This document shows, in pieces, positions 25,939-35,779 of a stretch of 64,000 nucleotides of DNA. Every line of letters starts with the position of its first letter. The first letter of the stretch is position 1. This DNA is from Actinomycetota bacterium (GTDB lineage: Bacteria > Actinomycetota > Thermoleophilia > Solirubrobacterales > Solirubrobacteraceae). The DNA lies in NCBI GenBank assembly GCA_005884115.1, contig VAXW01000006.1:116721-180720 (forward strand). Direction: 5' to 3'. The notes under the pieces were generated by a model that saw only the letters and a program-made list of their open reading frames with translations, was not told where the DNA came from and made no database searches. The position numbers and the translations under genes were made by a program.

Positions 25939-26910
25939 ATGAGCGTGGGCGCCGCCGAGGTCGTGCCCGCGGGCGAGCTGACGTTCCTGGAGCCCGTTGG
26001 CGAGATTGCCGCGCGATCGCCCCTGCAGCTCTTCTGGCGGAGGTTCAGACGCGACCGCGTGGCGATCGTCTCGCTTGCGTTCGTCATCTTCCTCGCGATC
26101 GTCGCGCTCGCCGCGCCGCTGATCGTGAAACTCCTCGGGCTGCCGGGACCCTACACCCAGAACCTCAACCTGACGGACGAATTCGGCAGCCCACTGGGCC
26201 CAAGCGCGGCGCACCCCTTCGGCGTCGACCAGCTCGGCCACGACGTGATGTCTCGCGTCATCTACGGCACCCGCGTGTCGCTCGAGGTGGGCATCATCGG
26301 CACCGCGATCGCGACGACGATCGGCGTGGTGCTGGGCACGGTGGCCGGCTACTACAGGGGGTGGGTGGACACGGCGCTGTCGCGGACCGTCGACGTGGTG
26401 CTGTCGATACCGATACTGCTGCTCGGCCTCGGCATCGGCGCCGCGTGCGCCGTGCGCGGCTGCCTCGGAGGGGCCGTCTCGCCTGGGACGAGCACGATCA
26501 TCTTCCTGATCTCGCTCGCCACCTGGACGTACATCTACCGCCTCACGCGGGGCCTGGTTCTGTCGCTGCGCGAGCGCGAGTTCGTCGAGGCCTCGCGCGC
26601 TCTGGGAGCCTCGGACGCGCGCATCATGTTCCGCGAGATCGTCCCCAACCTCGTGGCGCCGGTGATCGTCTACGCGACGCTGCAAATTCCGCTGAACATC
26701 CTGCTCGAGGCCTCGCTGTCGTTCCTTGGCGTGGGCGTGCGCCCGCCGACGGCCAGCTGGGGCCAGATGATCGCCGCGGCCACGCCGATCTTCAACACCG
26801 CCTGGTGGTACATGGTCTTTCCGGGCGCCGCGCTGCTGCTGACGGTGCTCGCCTTCAACCTGCTCGGCGACGGATTGCGCGACGCGCTCAACCCAAGGAC
26901 TGCGCGGTGA
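25939..26910 (+). CDS. dppC: Peptide/nickel-type ABC transporter permease, DppC/OppC
   Basis: A 323-residue membrane subunit. After a cytoplasmic start with PLQLFWRRFRRDRVAIVSLAF comes the first helix, then the exposed loop with HPFGVDQLGHDVMSRVIYGTRVSL, the classic DppC signature. Five more helices follow, and the coupling EAA loop is REREFVEASRALGASDARIMFREIVPN. It is the first gene of the operon, an unusual place for DppC, with the substrate-binding protein following after 37 bases. The peptide family is inferred from the whole operon and its M20 peptidase. Confidence 0.94.
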   Translation: MSVGAAEVVPAGELTFLEPVGEIAARSPLQLFWRRFRRDRVAIVSLAFVIFLAIVALAAPLIVKLLGLPGPYTQNLNLTDEFGSPLGPSAAHPFGVDQLGHDVMSRVIYGTRVSLEVGIIGTAIATTIGVVLGTVAGYYRGWVDTALSRTVDVVLSIPILLLGLGIGAACAVRGCLGGAVSPGTSTIIFLISLATWTYIYRLTRGLVLSLREREFVEASRALGASDARIMFREIVPNLVAPVIVYATLQIPLNILLEASLSFLGVGVRPPTASWGQMIAAATPIFNTAWWYMVFPGAALLLTVLAFNLLGDGLRDALNPRTAR

Positions 26911-26932
26911 GCCAACCACACAAACGACAAGC

Positions 26933-26940
26933 AAAGGAGG
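26933..26940 (+). promoter_or_regulatory. Strong ribosome-binding site of the binding-protein gene
   Basis: AAAGGAGG lies seven bases before the ATG of the substrate-binding protein. It is among the best Shine-Dalgarno sites in the window and fits the need to make more binding protein than permease. Confidence 0.8.
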
Positions 26941-26947
26941 CGGCTGA

Positions 26948-28741
26948 ATGAGGTCGCTAAGAACGATTGTCCTCACGGCGCTTGCTGCGGCGCTCACCGT
27001 GGCGCTCGCGGCCTGCGGCTCGAGCAAAAAGAGCACGGGCGCGAGCGCGAGCTCGGGCACCCCTGCCGGCGTCATCAACCCGGCGACCGAGTCGCTCACC
27101 GGCGGCAAAAGGGGCGGGGTCCTGAACGACGTCCAGAGCGAGGACTTCGAACACCTCGACCCGGGCGTGGCCTACTTCCAGCTGGATTATGAGATCGGCT
27201 CGGCAACGCAGCGCAACCTCTACAGCTACAAGCCGAACACTTTCTCGGAAGTGACGCCCGACATGGCCGAAGGGCCGCCGCAGCTCTCGAACGGCAACAA
27301 GACGATCACGATCAAAATCCGCAAGGGCGTGCACTTCAGCCCGCCGGTCAACCGCGAAGTGACGGCCGCCGACGAGGTCTACGCGATCGACCGCGTTGCC
27401 GATCCGAACGTCGCGAACCCGTACTACCTGGGCTACCTGGCGTCGGTGGAAGGCATGAAGAGCTCCAAAGGCGGCCCCATCCCCGGCGTCAAAGCGCTGG
27501 ACAAGTACACGCTGCAGCTGAAACTGACCGAACCGCAGGGGCCGATCGTGGTCGGCTCGATGGTGCTGCCCTACACGGCGCCGGTGCCGGAAGAGTACGC
27601 CAAGAAGTTCGACGCCAAGAAACCGAGCGAATACGTCAACTACATGGTCGCCACGGGCCCGTACATGCTCAAGGCCAACAGCGCGGGGAAGATCCTCGGC
27701 ATCGGCTACCAGCCGGGCAAGTCGCTCACGCTCGTGCGCAACCCCAACTGGAACGCGAGCACGGACTTCCGTCCCGCCTATCTGGACCAGATCAACGTCT
27801 CGATCGGCGGCGACTCGAACGTCATCGGCCGCCAGGTCCTGGAAGGCAGCCATATGACCCAGTCCGATGCGCCGGCGGCTCCGATCCTCAAGCTCGCGGC
27901 CCAGCAGCACCCTAGCCAGCTGCTGATCTCTGCCGGGGGCGGCGCGGGTGACCGCTACATCGCTGTGAACAACAGCGACGGGCCGTTCAGGAACGTCAAC
28001 CTGCGCAAGGCGCTTTGGGCAGCGACCGACCGCGAAGCTCTGGACAAGCTGCGCGGCGGCAAGCTCGTCTCAGACGTCATGACGCACTTCCTGTGGAACG
28101 GCATCGCCGGGTTCGAAGAAGCCGGTGGCTACCCGGGGCCAAAGGTGGACTACAACGAACACCCGCAGGGCGACATGGCGGTCGCGGAAAAGTACATGAA
28201 GCTCGCCGGTTACCCGAGCGGCAAGTACACCGGCTCTGAAACGCTTCAGGTCGTCGGCGACTCCTCGGCGCCGGCGAACAACGTCGCCGAAGCGGTGAAC
28301 CAGACGCTGAAATCGCTCGGCTTCAAAACGAAGCTGAACCTGGTCGAGCACACGGTCATGTACTCGAAGTACTGCGGCGTGGTCTCAGAAAAGATCGACG
28401 TCTGCCCGAACGTCGGCTGGATCCCCGACTTCGGCGATCCCCAGGCGGTGCTGGACGTGCCCTTCAACGGCAACCTGATCGTCAAGAACGGCACCAACTC
28501 CAACTGGGGGCTGGTCAACCACGCGAAAATCAACGCAGCGATGGAAGCCGCCTCCAAGGTCGTCGGTGTGCAGGCCCGCGGCGAAGCGTGGGCGAAGATC
28601 GACCGCGAACTGGTGGAAGAAGCGGTCGTGGTCCCCTACCAGTGGGCCAAGGAACCCTACATCAAGTCCAAAGACGTGGTGGGTGTGGGGCAGTTCTGGA
28701 ACGCGGGCACCTGGGACTACGCGTACACATCGCTGAAGTAG
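26948..28741 (+). CDS. Extracellular peptide-binding lipoprotein (SBP family 5)
   Basis: A 597-residue solute-binding lipoprotein. The signal ends in a lipobox (ALAACGSSKKS). Family-5 blocks follow: EHLDPGVAYFQ, PDMAEGPPQLSNGNKTITIKIRKGVHFSPP with the conserved ADEVYAIDRV, VATGPYMLK, and NLRKALWAATDREAL. The family binds di- or oligopeptides, nickel or other ligands; neighbours favour peptides. By hand count 23 of 29 Glu codons are GAA, whereas the adjacent permease uses GAG in 10 of 11. A strong Shine-Dalgarno precedes it, and a perfect hairpin follows that may protect or raise this part of the mRNA. Confidence 0.94.
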   Translation: MRSLRTIVLTALAAALTVALAACGSSKKSTGASASSGTPAGVINPATESLTGGKRGGVLNDVQSEDFEHLDPGVAYFQLDYEIGSATQRNLYSYKPNTFSEVTPDMAEGPPQLSNGNKTITIKIRKGVHFSPPVNREVTAADEVYAIDRVADPNVANPYYLGYLASVEGMKSSKGGPIPGVKALDKYTLQLKLTEPQGPIVVGSMVLPYTAPVPEEYAKKFDAKKPSEYVNYMVATGPYMLKANSAGKILGIGYQPGKSLTLVRNPNWNASTDFRPAYLDQINVSIGGDSNVIGRQVLEGSHMTQSDAPAAPILKLAAQQHPSQLLISAGGGAGDRYIAVNNSDGPFRNVNLRKALWAATDREALDKLRGGKLVSDVMTHFLWNGIAGFEEAGGYPGPKVDYNEHPQGDMAVAEKYMKLAGYPSGKYTGSETLQVVGDSSAPANNVAEAVNQTLKSLGFKTKLNLVEHTVMYSKYCGVVSEKIDVCPNVGWIPDFGDPQAVLDVPFNGNLIVKNGTNSNWGLVNHAKINAAMEAASKVVGVQARGEAWAKIDRELVEEAVVVPYQWAKEPYIKSKDVVGVGQFWNAGTWDYAYTSLK

Positions 28742-28758
28742 TCGCGGCTGGACAGCGG

Positions 28759-28788
28759 CCGAGGGGCGGGCGCACGCCCGCCCCTCGG
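28759..28788 (+). terminator. 14-bp perfect hairpin after the binding-protein gene
   Basis: The arms CCGAGGGGCGGGCG (28759-28772) and CGCCCGCCCCTCGG (28775-28788) pair perfectly around a two-base centre. No T-run follows and the operon continues, so it is best read as a 3' mRNA stabiliser or partial terminator that lets the binding protein exceed the downstream subunits. Confidence 0.75.
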
Positions 28789-28871
28789 TGCAGCTGCGCA
28801 TCAAGCTTGGACGCGAAGCGCGGGGAGCGCTCGCGAAGGATCGGACCTCCGGCGATGCCGTCTCACAGACA

Positions 28872-29834
28872 ATGACCCGCTACATCATCCGCAGGCTGCT
28901 GTGGGGGGTGCTGCTGCTGATCGTCGTCGCGGCGCTGCTCTTCCTGATGTTCCGCTATCTGCCCACGGCCGATCCTGCCAAGCTCAGGGCGGGCCGGCTG
29001 CAGAGTCCGCAGATCATCGCCGAGATCCGCCACACCTACGGGCTCGACAAATCCCTGCCGGCGCAGTTCTGGCTCTATATGAAGAACCTGTTCCTGCACT
29101 TCAACCTCGGCTACAGCTACTACAGCAACGCGCCGGTCAAGGAACTGCTCTTCAACCGGCTGCCGGCGACGCTCTCGCTGGTCTTCGGCGGCGCGATCGT
29201 GTGGGTGATCACCGGTCTCAGCGTGGGCATCATCTCGGCGAGGCGCGCCGGCTCGCGCCTTGACCGCGCGAGCATGAGCTCGGCGCTCGTGCTGGTGTCG
29301 GCGCCGGAATACTGGCTTGGCCTGATCGTCCTGTACCTGTTCGCCGCCGACATCGGGCGGGTGCACATCTTTCCCGGCGCGGGTAGCTACGTGGGGCTGA
29401 CGTACGACCCGGTGAAATGGTTCGAGTCGCTGATCTTGCCCTGGCTCGTCGTGGCCGCCGGCAGCGCCGCGATCTACGCGCGGCTGATTCGCGGGAGCCT
29501 GATAGAGACGATGGGAGAGGACTACATCCGCACTGCGCGCGCCAAGGGGCTGCCCGAGCGCACTGTCGTCCTGCGCCACGGGGTGCGCGCGGCGATCAAT
29601 CCGGTCGTGACGGTCCTAGGCGTCGACATCGGCGTGCTGCTGGGCAGCTCGGTGCTCGTCGAAACGGTCTTCAACATCCCCGGGATCGGGCGACTCAACT
29701 ACATCGCGATCACGCACGCCGACTTCCCGATCGTGCAGGGGACGGTGCTGTTCGCGGCCCTGGTCATCATCGTGGCGAACATCATCGTCGACATCGCCTA
29801 TGCGTACCTCGATCCGAGGGTGCGCTACTCGTGA
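28872..29834 (+). CDS. dppB: Peptide/nickel-type ABC transporter permease, DppB/OppB
   Basis: A 320-residue permease beginning TRYIIRRLLWGVLLLIVVAALLFLMFRYLP. DppB features are IRHTYGLDKSLPAQFWLYMKNLF, FNRLPATLSLVFGG, and the EAA-type coupling loop IRTARAKGLPERTVVLRHGVRAAINPVVT, then VETVFNIPGIGRL. The ATG at 28872 gives the standard start; an in-frame start 28 codons earlier lies next to the hairpin and is less likely. Its stop overlaps the dppD start (GTGA). Confidence 0.94.
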   Translation: MTRYIIRRLLWGVLLLIVVAALLFLMFRYLPTADPAKLRAGRLQSPQIIAEIRHTYGLDKSLPAQFWLYMKNLFLHFNLGYSYYSNAPVKELLFNRLPATLSLVFGGAIVWVITGLSVGIISARRAGSRLDRASMSSALVLVSAPEYWLGLIVLYLFAADIGRVHIFPGAGSYVGLTYDPVKWFESLILPWLVVAAGSAAIYARLIRGSLIETMGEDYIRTARAKGLPERTVVLRHGVRAAINPVVTVLGVDIGVLLGSSVLVETVFNIPGIGRLNYIAITHADFPIVQGTVLFAALVIIVANIIVDIAYAYLDPRVRYS

Positions 29835-30937
29835 GCGCGAGCGAAGCCCTTGGCGCGCCCTCCGCGGCCGGTCTCGGCGAGCCGCTGCTGCGCGTCGAGG
29901 ACCTGCGCGTGCAGTTCGCGACCGACGACGGCATCGTGCACGCCGTCGACGGCATCACCTACCAGGTCCACCGCGGACGCACGCTCGGCATTGTCGGCGA
30001 GTCCGGCTCGGGCAAGACGGTCGCCTCGCTGACGACGCTCGGGCTGACGCGCCAGCAGGGCGCGCACATCTCCGGGCGCATCCTGTTCGAGGGGCGCGAC
30101 CTGGTTGGGCTGCCTGACGAGCAGCTGCGCGCGATCCGCGGCAACGAAATCGCGATGGTCTTCCAGGACCCGCTGTCCTCGCTGCATCCCCTGTTCCGCG
30201 TCGGCGCCCAGTTGATCGAGGCCGTGCTCGCTCACCGAAGCGTCTCGCGTGCGCAGGCGCGCGAGCGCGCGATCGAACTGCTCGGGCTGGTCGGCATCCC
30301 AGACCCCGCCGGCCGTGTCGACAACTACCCGCACGAGTTCTCGGGGGGGATGCGCCAGCGCGCGATGATCGCGATGGCGCTCGCCAACGAGCCCAAGCTG
30401 CTGATCGCCGACGAGCCGACGACGGCGCTCGACGTCACCGTGCAAGCGCAGATCCTCGCGCTGATCGAGCGCCTGCAGCGCGAGCTGAACATGGCGATCG
30501 TGATCATCACCCACGACCTCGGCGTGGTGGCGGAGATGGCCGACGACATCGCGGTCATGTATGCCGGGCGCATCGTGGAGACCGCGCCCGGCAGCGTCAT
30601 GTTTGCCGGACCCGAACACCCGTACACCTGGGGCCTGCTCAAGTCGATCCCCATGCTCTCGGGTCCGCGCGCGCAGAGCCTCGTGCCGATCCCGGGAACG
30701 CCCCCGAGCCTCATCCGCAGGCCTTCGGGCTGCCACTTTCACCCGCGCTGCCCGTACGCGCAGCCCGACCACGCGCGCATCGATCCGGCGCTTGAGCCCG
30801 TGCCCGGTAAGGACGACCACCACGTCGCGTGCCTGCTGGACGCGGCCGACCGGAAGCGTTTGTGGGCCGAGCTTCAGGCGGGGCGCATGCCCGATCAGGC
30901 GCTCGCCGCGACGGGACTCGGCGGAGCGAGGCCATGA
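29831..30937 (+). CDS. dppD: Peptide ABC transporter ATPase, DppD/OppD
   Basis: A 368-residue ATPase. Walker A is [12 protein letters not shown], the Q-loop is [13 protein letters not shown], the signature is [16 protein letters not shown], Walker B is [14 protein letters not shown], and the switch His is in [14 protein letters not shown]. The C-terminal oligopeptide-binding-transporter domain has [13 protein letters not shown] and a later Cys (HHVACLL); in such ATPases these cysteines can hold an iron-sulfur cluster. The GTG start overlaps the dppB stop. Confidence 0.95.
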   Translation: MSASEALGAPSAAGLGEPLLRVEDLRVQFATDDGIVHAVDGITYQVHRGRTLGIVGESGSGKTVASLTTLGLTRQQGAHISGRILFEGRDLVGLPDEQLRAIRGNEIAMVFQDPLSSLHPLFRVGAQLIEAVLAHRSVSRAQARERAIELLGLVGIPDPAGRVDNYPHEFSGGMRQRAMIAMALANEPKLLIADEPTTALDVTVQAQILALIERLQRELNMAIVIITHDLGVVAEMADDIAVMYAGRIVETAPGSVMFAGPEHPYTWGLLKSIPMLSGPRAQSLVPIPGTPPSLIRRPSGCHFHPRCPYAQPDHARIDPALEPVPGKDDHHVACLLDAADRKRLWAELQAGRMPDQALAATGLGGARP

Positions 30938-31953
30938 GCGAGCCGCTGGTCGGGGTGCGAAACCTCGTCAAGCACTTCCCGATCACGCGCGGCATCCTCT
31001 TCCGGCGCCAGATCGGCGCGGTGCAGGCCGTAGACGGAGTGAGCCTCGAGGTCGAGCGCGGCGAGACGCTCGGCATCGTGGGGGAGACGGGTTGCGGCAA
31101 GAGCACGACCGCGCGCCTGATCATGCGCCTGCTCGACCCCACCTCGGGCGAGATCAGCTTCGAGGGGCGCGACATCACGCGGCTGCGGGGCGGAGAGCTG
31201 AAGTCGGTGCGGCGCGAGATGCAGATGATCTTCCAGGACCCCTACTCCTCGCTTAACCCGCGCAAGACGATCGGCTCCATCATCGGCGAGCCGTTCGCGA
31301 TCCATGGCATGCACAAGGACAAGGCGGAGCGCAAGCAGGTAGTGCAGACGCTGATGGAGACGGTTGGCCTGAACCCCGAGCACTACAACCGCTACCCGCA
31401 CGAGTTCTCGGGGGGCCAGCGTCAGCGGATTGGCGTCGCGCGCGCCCTCGCTCTACGGCCGAAACTGCTGATCGCCGATGAGCCAGTCTCCGCGCTGGAC
31501 GTCTCGATCCAAGCGCAGGTGCTCAACCTGCTGCGCGAGATGCAGGACCGCTTCGGGCTGACGCTGATCTTCATTGCGCACGACCTTTCGGTCGTGCGCC
31601 ACATGTGCGACCGCGTCGCCGTCATGTACCTCGGAAAGTTCGTCGAGGTCGGCCCCGGCGATTCACTGTACGGCTTTCCGCGCCACCCCTACACGGGCGC
31701 GCTGCTCGCGGCTGTGCCCGTTGCCGACCCCGCGGCGCACGGAAGCGAGCGGCGGCTGTTGAGCGGCGATGTCCCCAGCCCCGCGTTCCCGCCGGCTGGG
31801 TGTCGCTTCCACACGCGCTGCCCCAAGGCGCAGCCGCTGTGCTCGCAGAAGGAGCCTCCGCTCGAGGACAAGGGCAGCGGCACGCGCACCGCCTGCCACT
31901 TCCCGTTGACGCGCGAGGAGGTCGCTGCCACAGGCGTGCGATCCGCTCTATGA
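30934..31953 (+). CDS. dppF: Peptide ABC transporter ATPase, DppF/OppF
   Basis: The 339-residue second ATPase, with [72 protein letters not shown] and [13 protein letters not shown]. The C-terminal [19 protein letters not shown] is the DppF/OppF Cys-rich end. The ATG overlaps the dppD stop (ATGA) and the stop overlaps the M20 peptidase start, so import and peptide hydrolysis are coupled. Confidence 0.95.
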   Translation: MSEPLVGVRNLVKHFPITRGILFRRQIGAVQAVDGVSLEVERGETLGIVGETGCGKSTTARLIMRLLDPTSGEISFEGRDITRLRGGELKSVRREMQMIFQDPYSSLNPRKTIGSIIGEPFAIHGMHKDKAERKQVVQTLMETVGLNPEHYNRYPHEFSGGQRQRIGVARALALRPKLLIADEPVSALDVSIQAQVLNLLREMQDRFGLTLIFIAHDLSVVRHMCDRVAVMYLGKFVEVGPGDSLYGFPRHPYTGALLAAVPVADPAAHGSERRLLSGDVPSPAFPPAGCRFHTRCPKAQPLCSQKEPPLEDKGSGTRTACHFPLTREEVAATGVRSAL

Positions 31954-33275
31954 GCGGCGAGGATCCGGGGACGAGAGAGCCCGGCGCGGAGGCGCAGGAG
32001 CTCCTCTGTCGGCTGATCCGCTTCAACACGGTCAACCCGCCCGGCAACGAGCGCCCGGCGCAGGAATATCTGGCCGGACACCTTCGTGAGGCAGGCCTCG
32101 AATGCGAGCTCCTGGGCGGCGAGGAGCAGCGCCCCAACCTGATCGCGCGCTTGCGCGGCGCGGCGAGCTCTGACGGGCCGAGGGTGTGCTATCTCGGCCA
32201 CGTCGACACCGTGCTCGCGCATCCCGCCGAGTGGACGCACGACCCCTGGTCAGGCGCGCTCGCCGACGGCTGCGTGTGGGGACGCGGCGCACTGGACATG
32301 AAGTCGCAGGTGGCCGCCGAGGTCGCCGCGGTCTGCTCGCTCGCGCGCGAGGGATGGCGCCCTGCGAGCGGCGAGCTCTTGCTCGTGGCGGTCGTCGACG
32401 AGGAGACCGGCGGCGAGCTGGGCGCGCACTGGCTGACGACGACGCATCCCGAGAAGGTGCGCTGCGACATGCTCATAAACGAGGGCGGCGGCTCGGTGTT
32501 CGAGGTAGCCGGCAGGCGCTGCTATGGCGTGTGCTGCGCCGAGAAGGGGATCTTTCGCTTCGCCGTGCGCACGCACGGCGTCGCCGGGCACGCGTCGATG
32601 CCCGGCATGGGCGAGAACGCGCTGCTGAAGATGGCGCCGCTGCTCGCGCGGCTGGGCGAGCGCCAGCCCTCGTACGTGCTCACCGAGGAGTCGCGCGCCT
32701 TCCTGCGGGGCATCGGCGAGGATCCCGAGGACCCGCAGGCGGCTGTCGCACGCCTGCGCGAGGAGGACCCGCGCCTTGCGATCTCCTTCGAGCCGATGCT
32801 CGGCGTCACGTTCACGCCCACCCGCATCAACGCATCGGAGAAGATCAACGTGATTCCCTCGCGCGCAGAGCTGAGGGTCGACTGCCGCGTCCCCCCGGGC
32901 CTGGGCGAGACCGAGGTGCGCGCCGGCATCGCCGAGGTGCTGGGCCGGGGCGCGTTCGAGATCGAGTTCACCGAGCGCGTCGTGGGCAACGGCTCGCCGC
33001 CTGAGACGCGGCTGATGGGAGCGATCGCAGAGTGGATCGGCGAGCACGACGCGGGCGCTCGCGCCGTGCCCGTGATCCTTCCCGGCTTCACCGACTCGCG
33101 CCACTTCCGCGAAGCATTCCCCGACTGCGTCGCCTACGGCTTCTTCCCGCACCGCTACCAGTCGCTGCACGAGACCGCGCCTCTGATCCACGCCGCGGAC
33201 GAGCGCATCGACGTGCGCGACCTGCATCTCGCCACGAAGTTCTACCGCAACCTCGCGCAGCGGCTGCTCGGGTAG
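31950..33275 (+). CDS. M20-family metallopeptidase (ArgE/DapE/CPG2 type)
   Basis: A 441-residue two-zinc aminoacyl or dipeptide hydrolase. Ligands are visible as His in YLGHVDTV, the bridging Asp in GRGALDMKS, the catalytic Glu pair in VVDEETGG, Glu in LINEGGG, and the last His in [12 protein letters not shown]. The lid domain includes [14 protein letters not shown] and [18 protein letters not shown]. It is the last gene of the dpp operon and starts inside the dppF stop codon. This suggests it degrades what the transporter imports. The exact substrate (dipeptide, N-acyl amino acid) is open. Confidence 0.93.
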   Translation: MSGEDPGTREPGAEAQELLCRLIRFNTVNPPGNERPAQEYLAGHLREAGLECELLGGEEQRPNLIARLRGAASSDGPRVCYLGHVDTVLAHPAEWTHDPWSGALADGCVWGRGALDMKSQVAAEVAAVCSLAREGWRPASGELLLVAVVDEETGGELGAHWLTTTHPEKVRCDMLINEGGGSVFEVAGRRCYGVCCAEKGIFRFAVRTHGVAGHASMPGMGENALLKMAPLLARLGERQPSYVLTEESRAFLRGIGEDPEDPQAAVARLREEDPRLAISFEPMLGVTFTPTRINASEKINVIPSRAELRVDCRVPPGLGETEVRAGIAEVLGRGAFEIEFTERVVGNGSPPETRLMGAIAEWIGEHDAGARAVPVILPGFTDSRHFREAFPDCVAYGFFPHRYQSLHETAPLIHAADERIDVRDLHLATKFYRNLAQRLLG

Positions 33276-33337
33276 GCGCGCCTGCCGCGCGCCTGCTGCG
33301 CCTTTTCAAAGCGCGCGCCAGCAGGCATACTTCAAAG

Positions 33338-35038
33338 ATGCCAAGGATGGCGGAAGTGCTGCAGGCGGTGAACGCTTCGGTCGCGGCTGCGGTGCGCGGC
33401 GTCTTTCACTCCCCACCTGCCGCGCTCGCGCACGCCCTGCAGGGCTACGGCAAAGGCTCGGGCGCGCACGCCACGCCCGCCGTCGTGACGCCCGTCAGCA
33501 CGGTCAGCTCCTCGCACGTCTCCTTCGTGCAGGAAATCCAGAACTTCGCCTACAACTGGTCGCCGGTCGTGATGATCGTCTTCTTCGCGTCGCTGCTGTT
33601 CCTGATGTGGCGCACGCTGAAGGTGATGCCGCGGGTCAAGCCGCAGCAGATCAAGCCCGCGTCGAACCAGTCCGTTTCCTTCGAGGACATAGCGGGCGTG
33701 GATGAGGCCAAGGCTGAGCTGGCCGAGATCGTCGAGTTCCTGCGCGACCCAAAGCCATTCCTCGCCCTCGGCGCCAACGTTCCCAAGGGCATCCTCCTGC
33801 ACGGCCCCCCTGGCACCGGCAAGACACTCCTGGCGAAGGCCGTCGCGCACGAATCCGGCGCGCAGTTCTTCGCCCAGTCGGCGGCCTCGTTCGTGGAGAT
33901 GTTCGCGGGCCTCGGTGCCGCGCGCATCCGGCGGCTGTTCGCCGTCGCGCGAAAGCACGAGCCGGCGATCATCTTCATCGACGAGCTCGACGCTGTCGGA
34001 GGCAGGCGCGGCATGGACATCTCGGGCGAGAAGGATCAGACGCTCAACCAGCTGCTGGTCGAGATGGACGGCTTCTCGACCAGCGGGCGCGTCGTCGTGA
34101 TCGCGGCGTCGAACCTGCTCGAGAAGCTCGATCCGGCGCTGCTGCGCCCGGGCCGCTTCGACAGGCAGGTGTTCGTGGTGCCGCCCGACGTCAAGGGCCG
34201 CGAAGGCGTGCTCGCAGTGCACACGCGCGAGAAGCCGCTCGCCGATGTCGACCTGGCGCTGGTCGCGCAGCAGACCAGCGGCCTCACGGGCGCCGACCTC
34301 GCGAACATATGCAACGAGGCCGCCATCTTCGCCACGCGAAGGGGTGCGAGCAAGATCGCGATGAGCGACTTCGACGCAGCCCTCGAGCGCGTGATCGCGG
34401 GCGTGCAGTCGCGGCGGGTGCTAAACGACCACGAGAAGCGCGTCGTCGCATTCCACGAGGCGGGCCACGCGCTCTGCGGCGAGTTGCTGCCCACCGTCGA
34501 TCGCGTGCACCGCATCTCGATCGTCCCGCGCGGACAGGCTCTCGGCTACACGCTCAACCTGCCCGCAGAGGACCGCTATCTGAAGACGCGCGAGGAGCTG
34601 GTCGACTACATGACCGTGCTGTTCGGCGGGCGCGTGGCCGAGCAGGTCGTGTTCGGCGCGATCACCACCGGCGCCTCCGACGACCTCAAGCGTGTGGCCG
34701 ACATCTCGCACGCGATGGTGCACGACTACGCGATGGGCACCGCAGGCGTCGGGCGCTCGCCCGACGGCGACGTGCGCCTGTCGGAGACGACGCTTCGCAT
34801 CCGTGACGAGGAGCGCCAGGCGCTGATCGAGGAGGCGCGGCGTGCCGCGCAGAGGATGATCGTCTCGCACCGCGCCCAGCTGGACGCGCTGGCGCACGAG
34901 CTGCTCGTGCACGAGGTGCTCGAGCGGGAGTCCATCGAGCGGATCATGGAGGGGGTTCCACGCATGGAACGCCCGCCAGGCGCAGGACTGCGGGTGGTGG
35001 CCGCACGGCCCGCCGCAGACGGCCGGCCGCATACGTAG
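33338..35038 (+). CDS. FtsH-like membrane AAA+ zinc protease with a single N-terminal span
   Basis: A 566-residue FtsH-family protease. AAA blocks: [21 protein letters not shown], Walker [12 protein letters not shown] (about 156-163), Walker [16 protein letters not shown], second region [11 protein letters not shown]. The protease has HEAGH at 373-377 and the third ligand in [10 protein letters not shown]. Ordinary FtsH has two helices around a periplasmic domain. Here only one hydrophobic segment is seen ([17 protein letters not shown], about 74-90), preceded by about 70 Ala/Val/Ser-rich residues without a signal. It could be a second, specialised FtsH. The ATG at 33338 (MPRMAEVLQ) was chosen because the upstream frame belongs to the peptidase region. 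Confidence 0.9.
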   Translation: MPRMAEVLQAVNASVAAAVRGVFHSPPAALAHALQGYGKGSGAHATPAVVTPVSTVSSSHVSFVQEIQNFAYNWSPVVMIVFFASLLFLMWRTLKVMPRVKPQQIKPASNQSVSFEDIAGVDEAKAELAEIVEFLRDPKPFLALGANVPKGILLHGPPGTGKTLLAKAVAHESGAQFFAQSAASFVEMFAGLGAARIRRLFAVARKHEPAIIFIDELDAVGGRRGMDISGEKDQTLNQLLVEMDGFSTSGRVVVIAASNLLEKLDPALLRPGRFDRQVFVVPPDVKGREGVLAVHTREKPLADVDLALVAQQTSGLTGADLANICNEAAIFATRRGASKIAMSDFDAALERVIAGVQSRRVLNDHEKRVVAFHEAGHALCGELLPTVDRVHRISIVPRGQALGYTLNLPAEDRYLKTREELVDYMTVLFGGRVAEQVVFGAITTGASDDLKRVADISHAMVHDYAMGTAGVGRSPDGDVRLSETTLRIRDEERQALIEEARRAAQRMIVSHRAQLDALAHELLVHEVLERESIERIMEGVPRMERPPGAGLRVVAARPAADGRPHT

Positions 35039-35131
35039 CGCCGCCTGACGGGCGATCGCGCCGATGCTGCGAGGCCGCTGCGCAGGTCGCGGCCGCCGCG
35101 GAGGGGCGATCGCGTAAATAGACTGCTGAGC

Positions 35132-35551
35132 GTGCTTGACCGCATCGACCACATCGGCGTGGCCGTGCAAGACCTGGACGCCGCGCTCGAGCTGTATCGC
35201 GACCGGCTCGGGCTGAGCGTCGCCCACCGCGAGATCGTGCAGGAGCAGGGCGTCGAGGCCGTGCTGCTCGACGCGGGAGAGAATCACGTGGAGCTGCTCG
35301 CGCCGCTGGGTCCCGAGACACCGGTCGGCAGGTTCCTGGCCAAGAGCGGCCCAGGCCTTCACCACGTCGCCTATCAGGTGAAGGACATCGACGCCGCGCT
35401 CGATGCGATCAAGGCTGCGGGGCTCGAGCTGATCGACTCCCGTCCCCGCGCCGGTATCCGCGGCTCACGCGTCGCCTTCATGCACCCTCGCGCGACCGGC
35501 GGCGTGCTGACCGAGATCGTGCAGCCGGCCGCGAGCCTGGTGAGCCATTGA
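35132..35551 (+). CDS. mce: Methylmalonyl-CoA epimerase (VOC family)
   Basis: A 139-residue vicinal-oxygen-chelate protein converting (S)- to (R)-methylmalonyl-CoA in propionyl-CoA metabolism. It has DRIDHIGVAVQDLDAAL (His ligand), the GVEAVLLDAGENHVELLAPLGPETPVGRFLAKSGPGLHHVAYQV block (second His and Glu), and GSRVAFMHPRATGGVLTEIV (final Glu). The length is exactly that of the family. The start is GTG. The next small gene begins inside its stop codon. Confidence 0.93.
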   Translation: MLDRIDHIGVAVQDLDAALELYRDRLGLSVAHREIVQEQGVEAVLLDAGENHVELLAPLGPETPVGRFLAKSGPGLHHVAYQVKDIDAALDAIKAAGLELIDSRPRAGIRGSRVAFMHPRATGGVLTEIVQPAASLVSH

Positions 35552-35766
35552 TGCCAACGAGCAGGCGCATCGGGGTGGGCTTTCAGGGCGGACAGGTGCT
35601 CTCGCTGCGCGTCACCGACGAGCAGCTGAAGGCCTTGCAGCAAGCGCTTGGCGGCAGCGGCTGGCACGACGTCGAGAGCGACGAGGGGCTCGTGCGGCTC
35701 GATCTCTCGCAGGTCTCATACGTGCGCTCCGAGAGCGAGGACCTGCGCGTCGGCTTCAGCGCTTAG
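35551..35766 (+). CDS. Small hypothetical protein, DUF3107-like
   Basis: A 71-residue soluble protein with alternating strand-helix-strand pattern: IGVGFQGGQVLSLRV, then DEQLKALQQAL, GGSGWHDVES, and the end LDLSQVSYVRSESEDLRVGFS. The closing YV-RVGF pattern and size recall the actinobacterial DUF3107 family, but I cannot confirm it. The ATG overlaps the epimerase stop (TGATG), so the two are coupled. Confidence 0.6.
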   Translation: MPTSRRIGVGFQGGQVLSLRVTDEQLKALQQALGGSGWHDVESDEGLVRLDLSQVSYVRSESEDLRVGFSA

Positions 35767-35779
35767 TGCCTTGCGCTCC

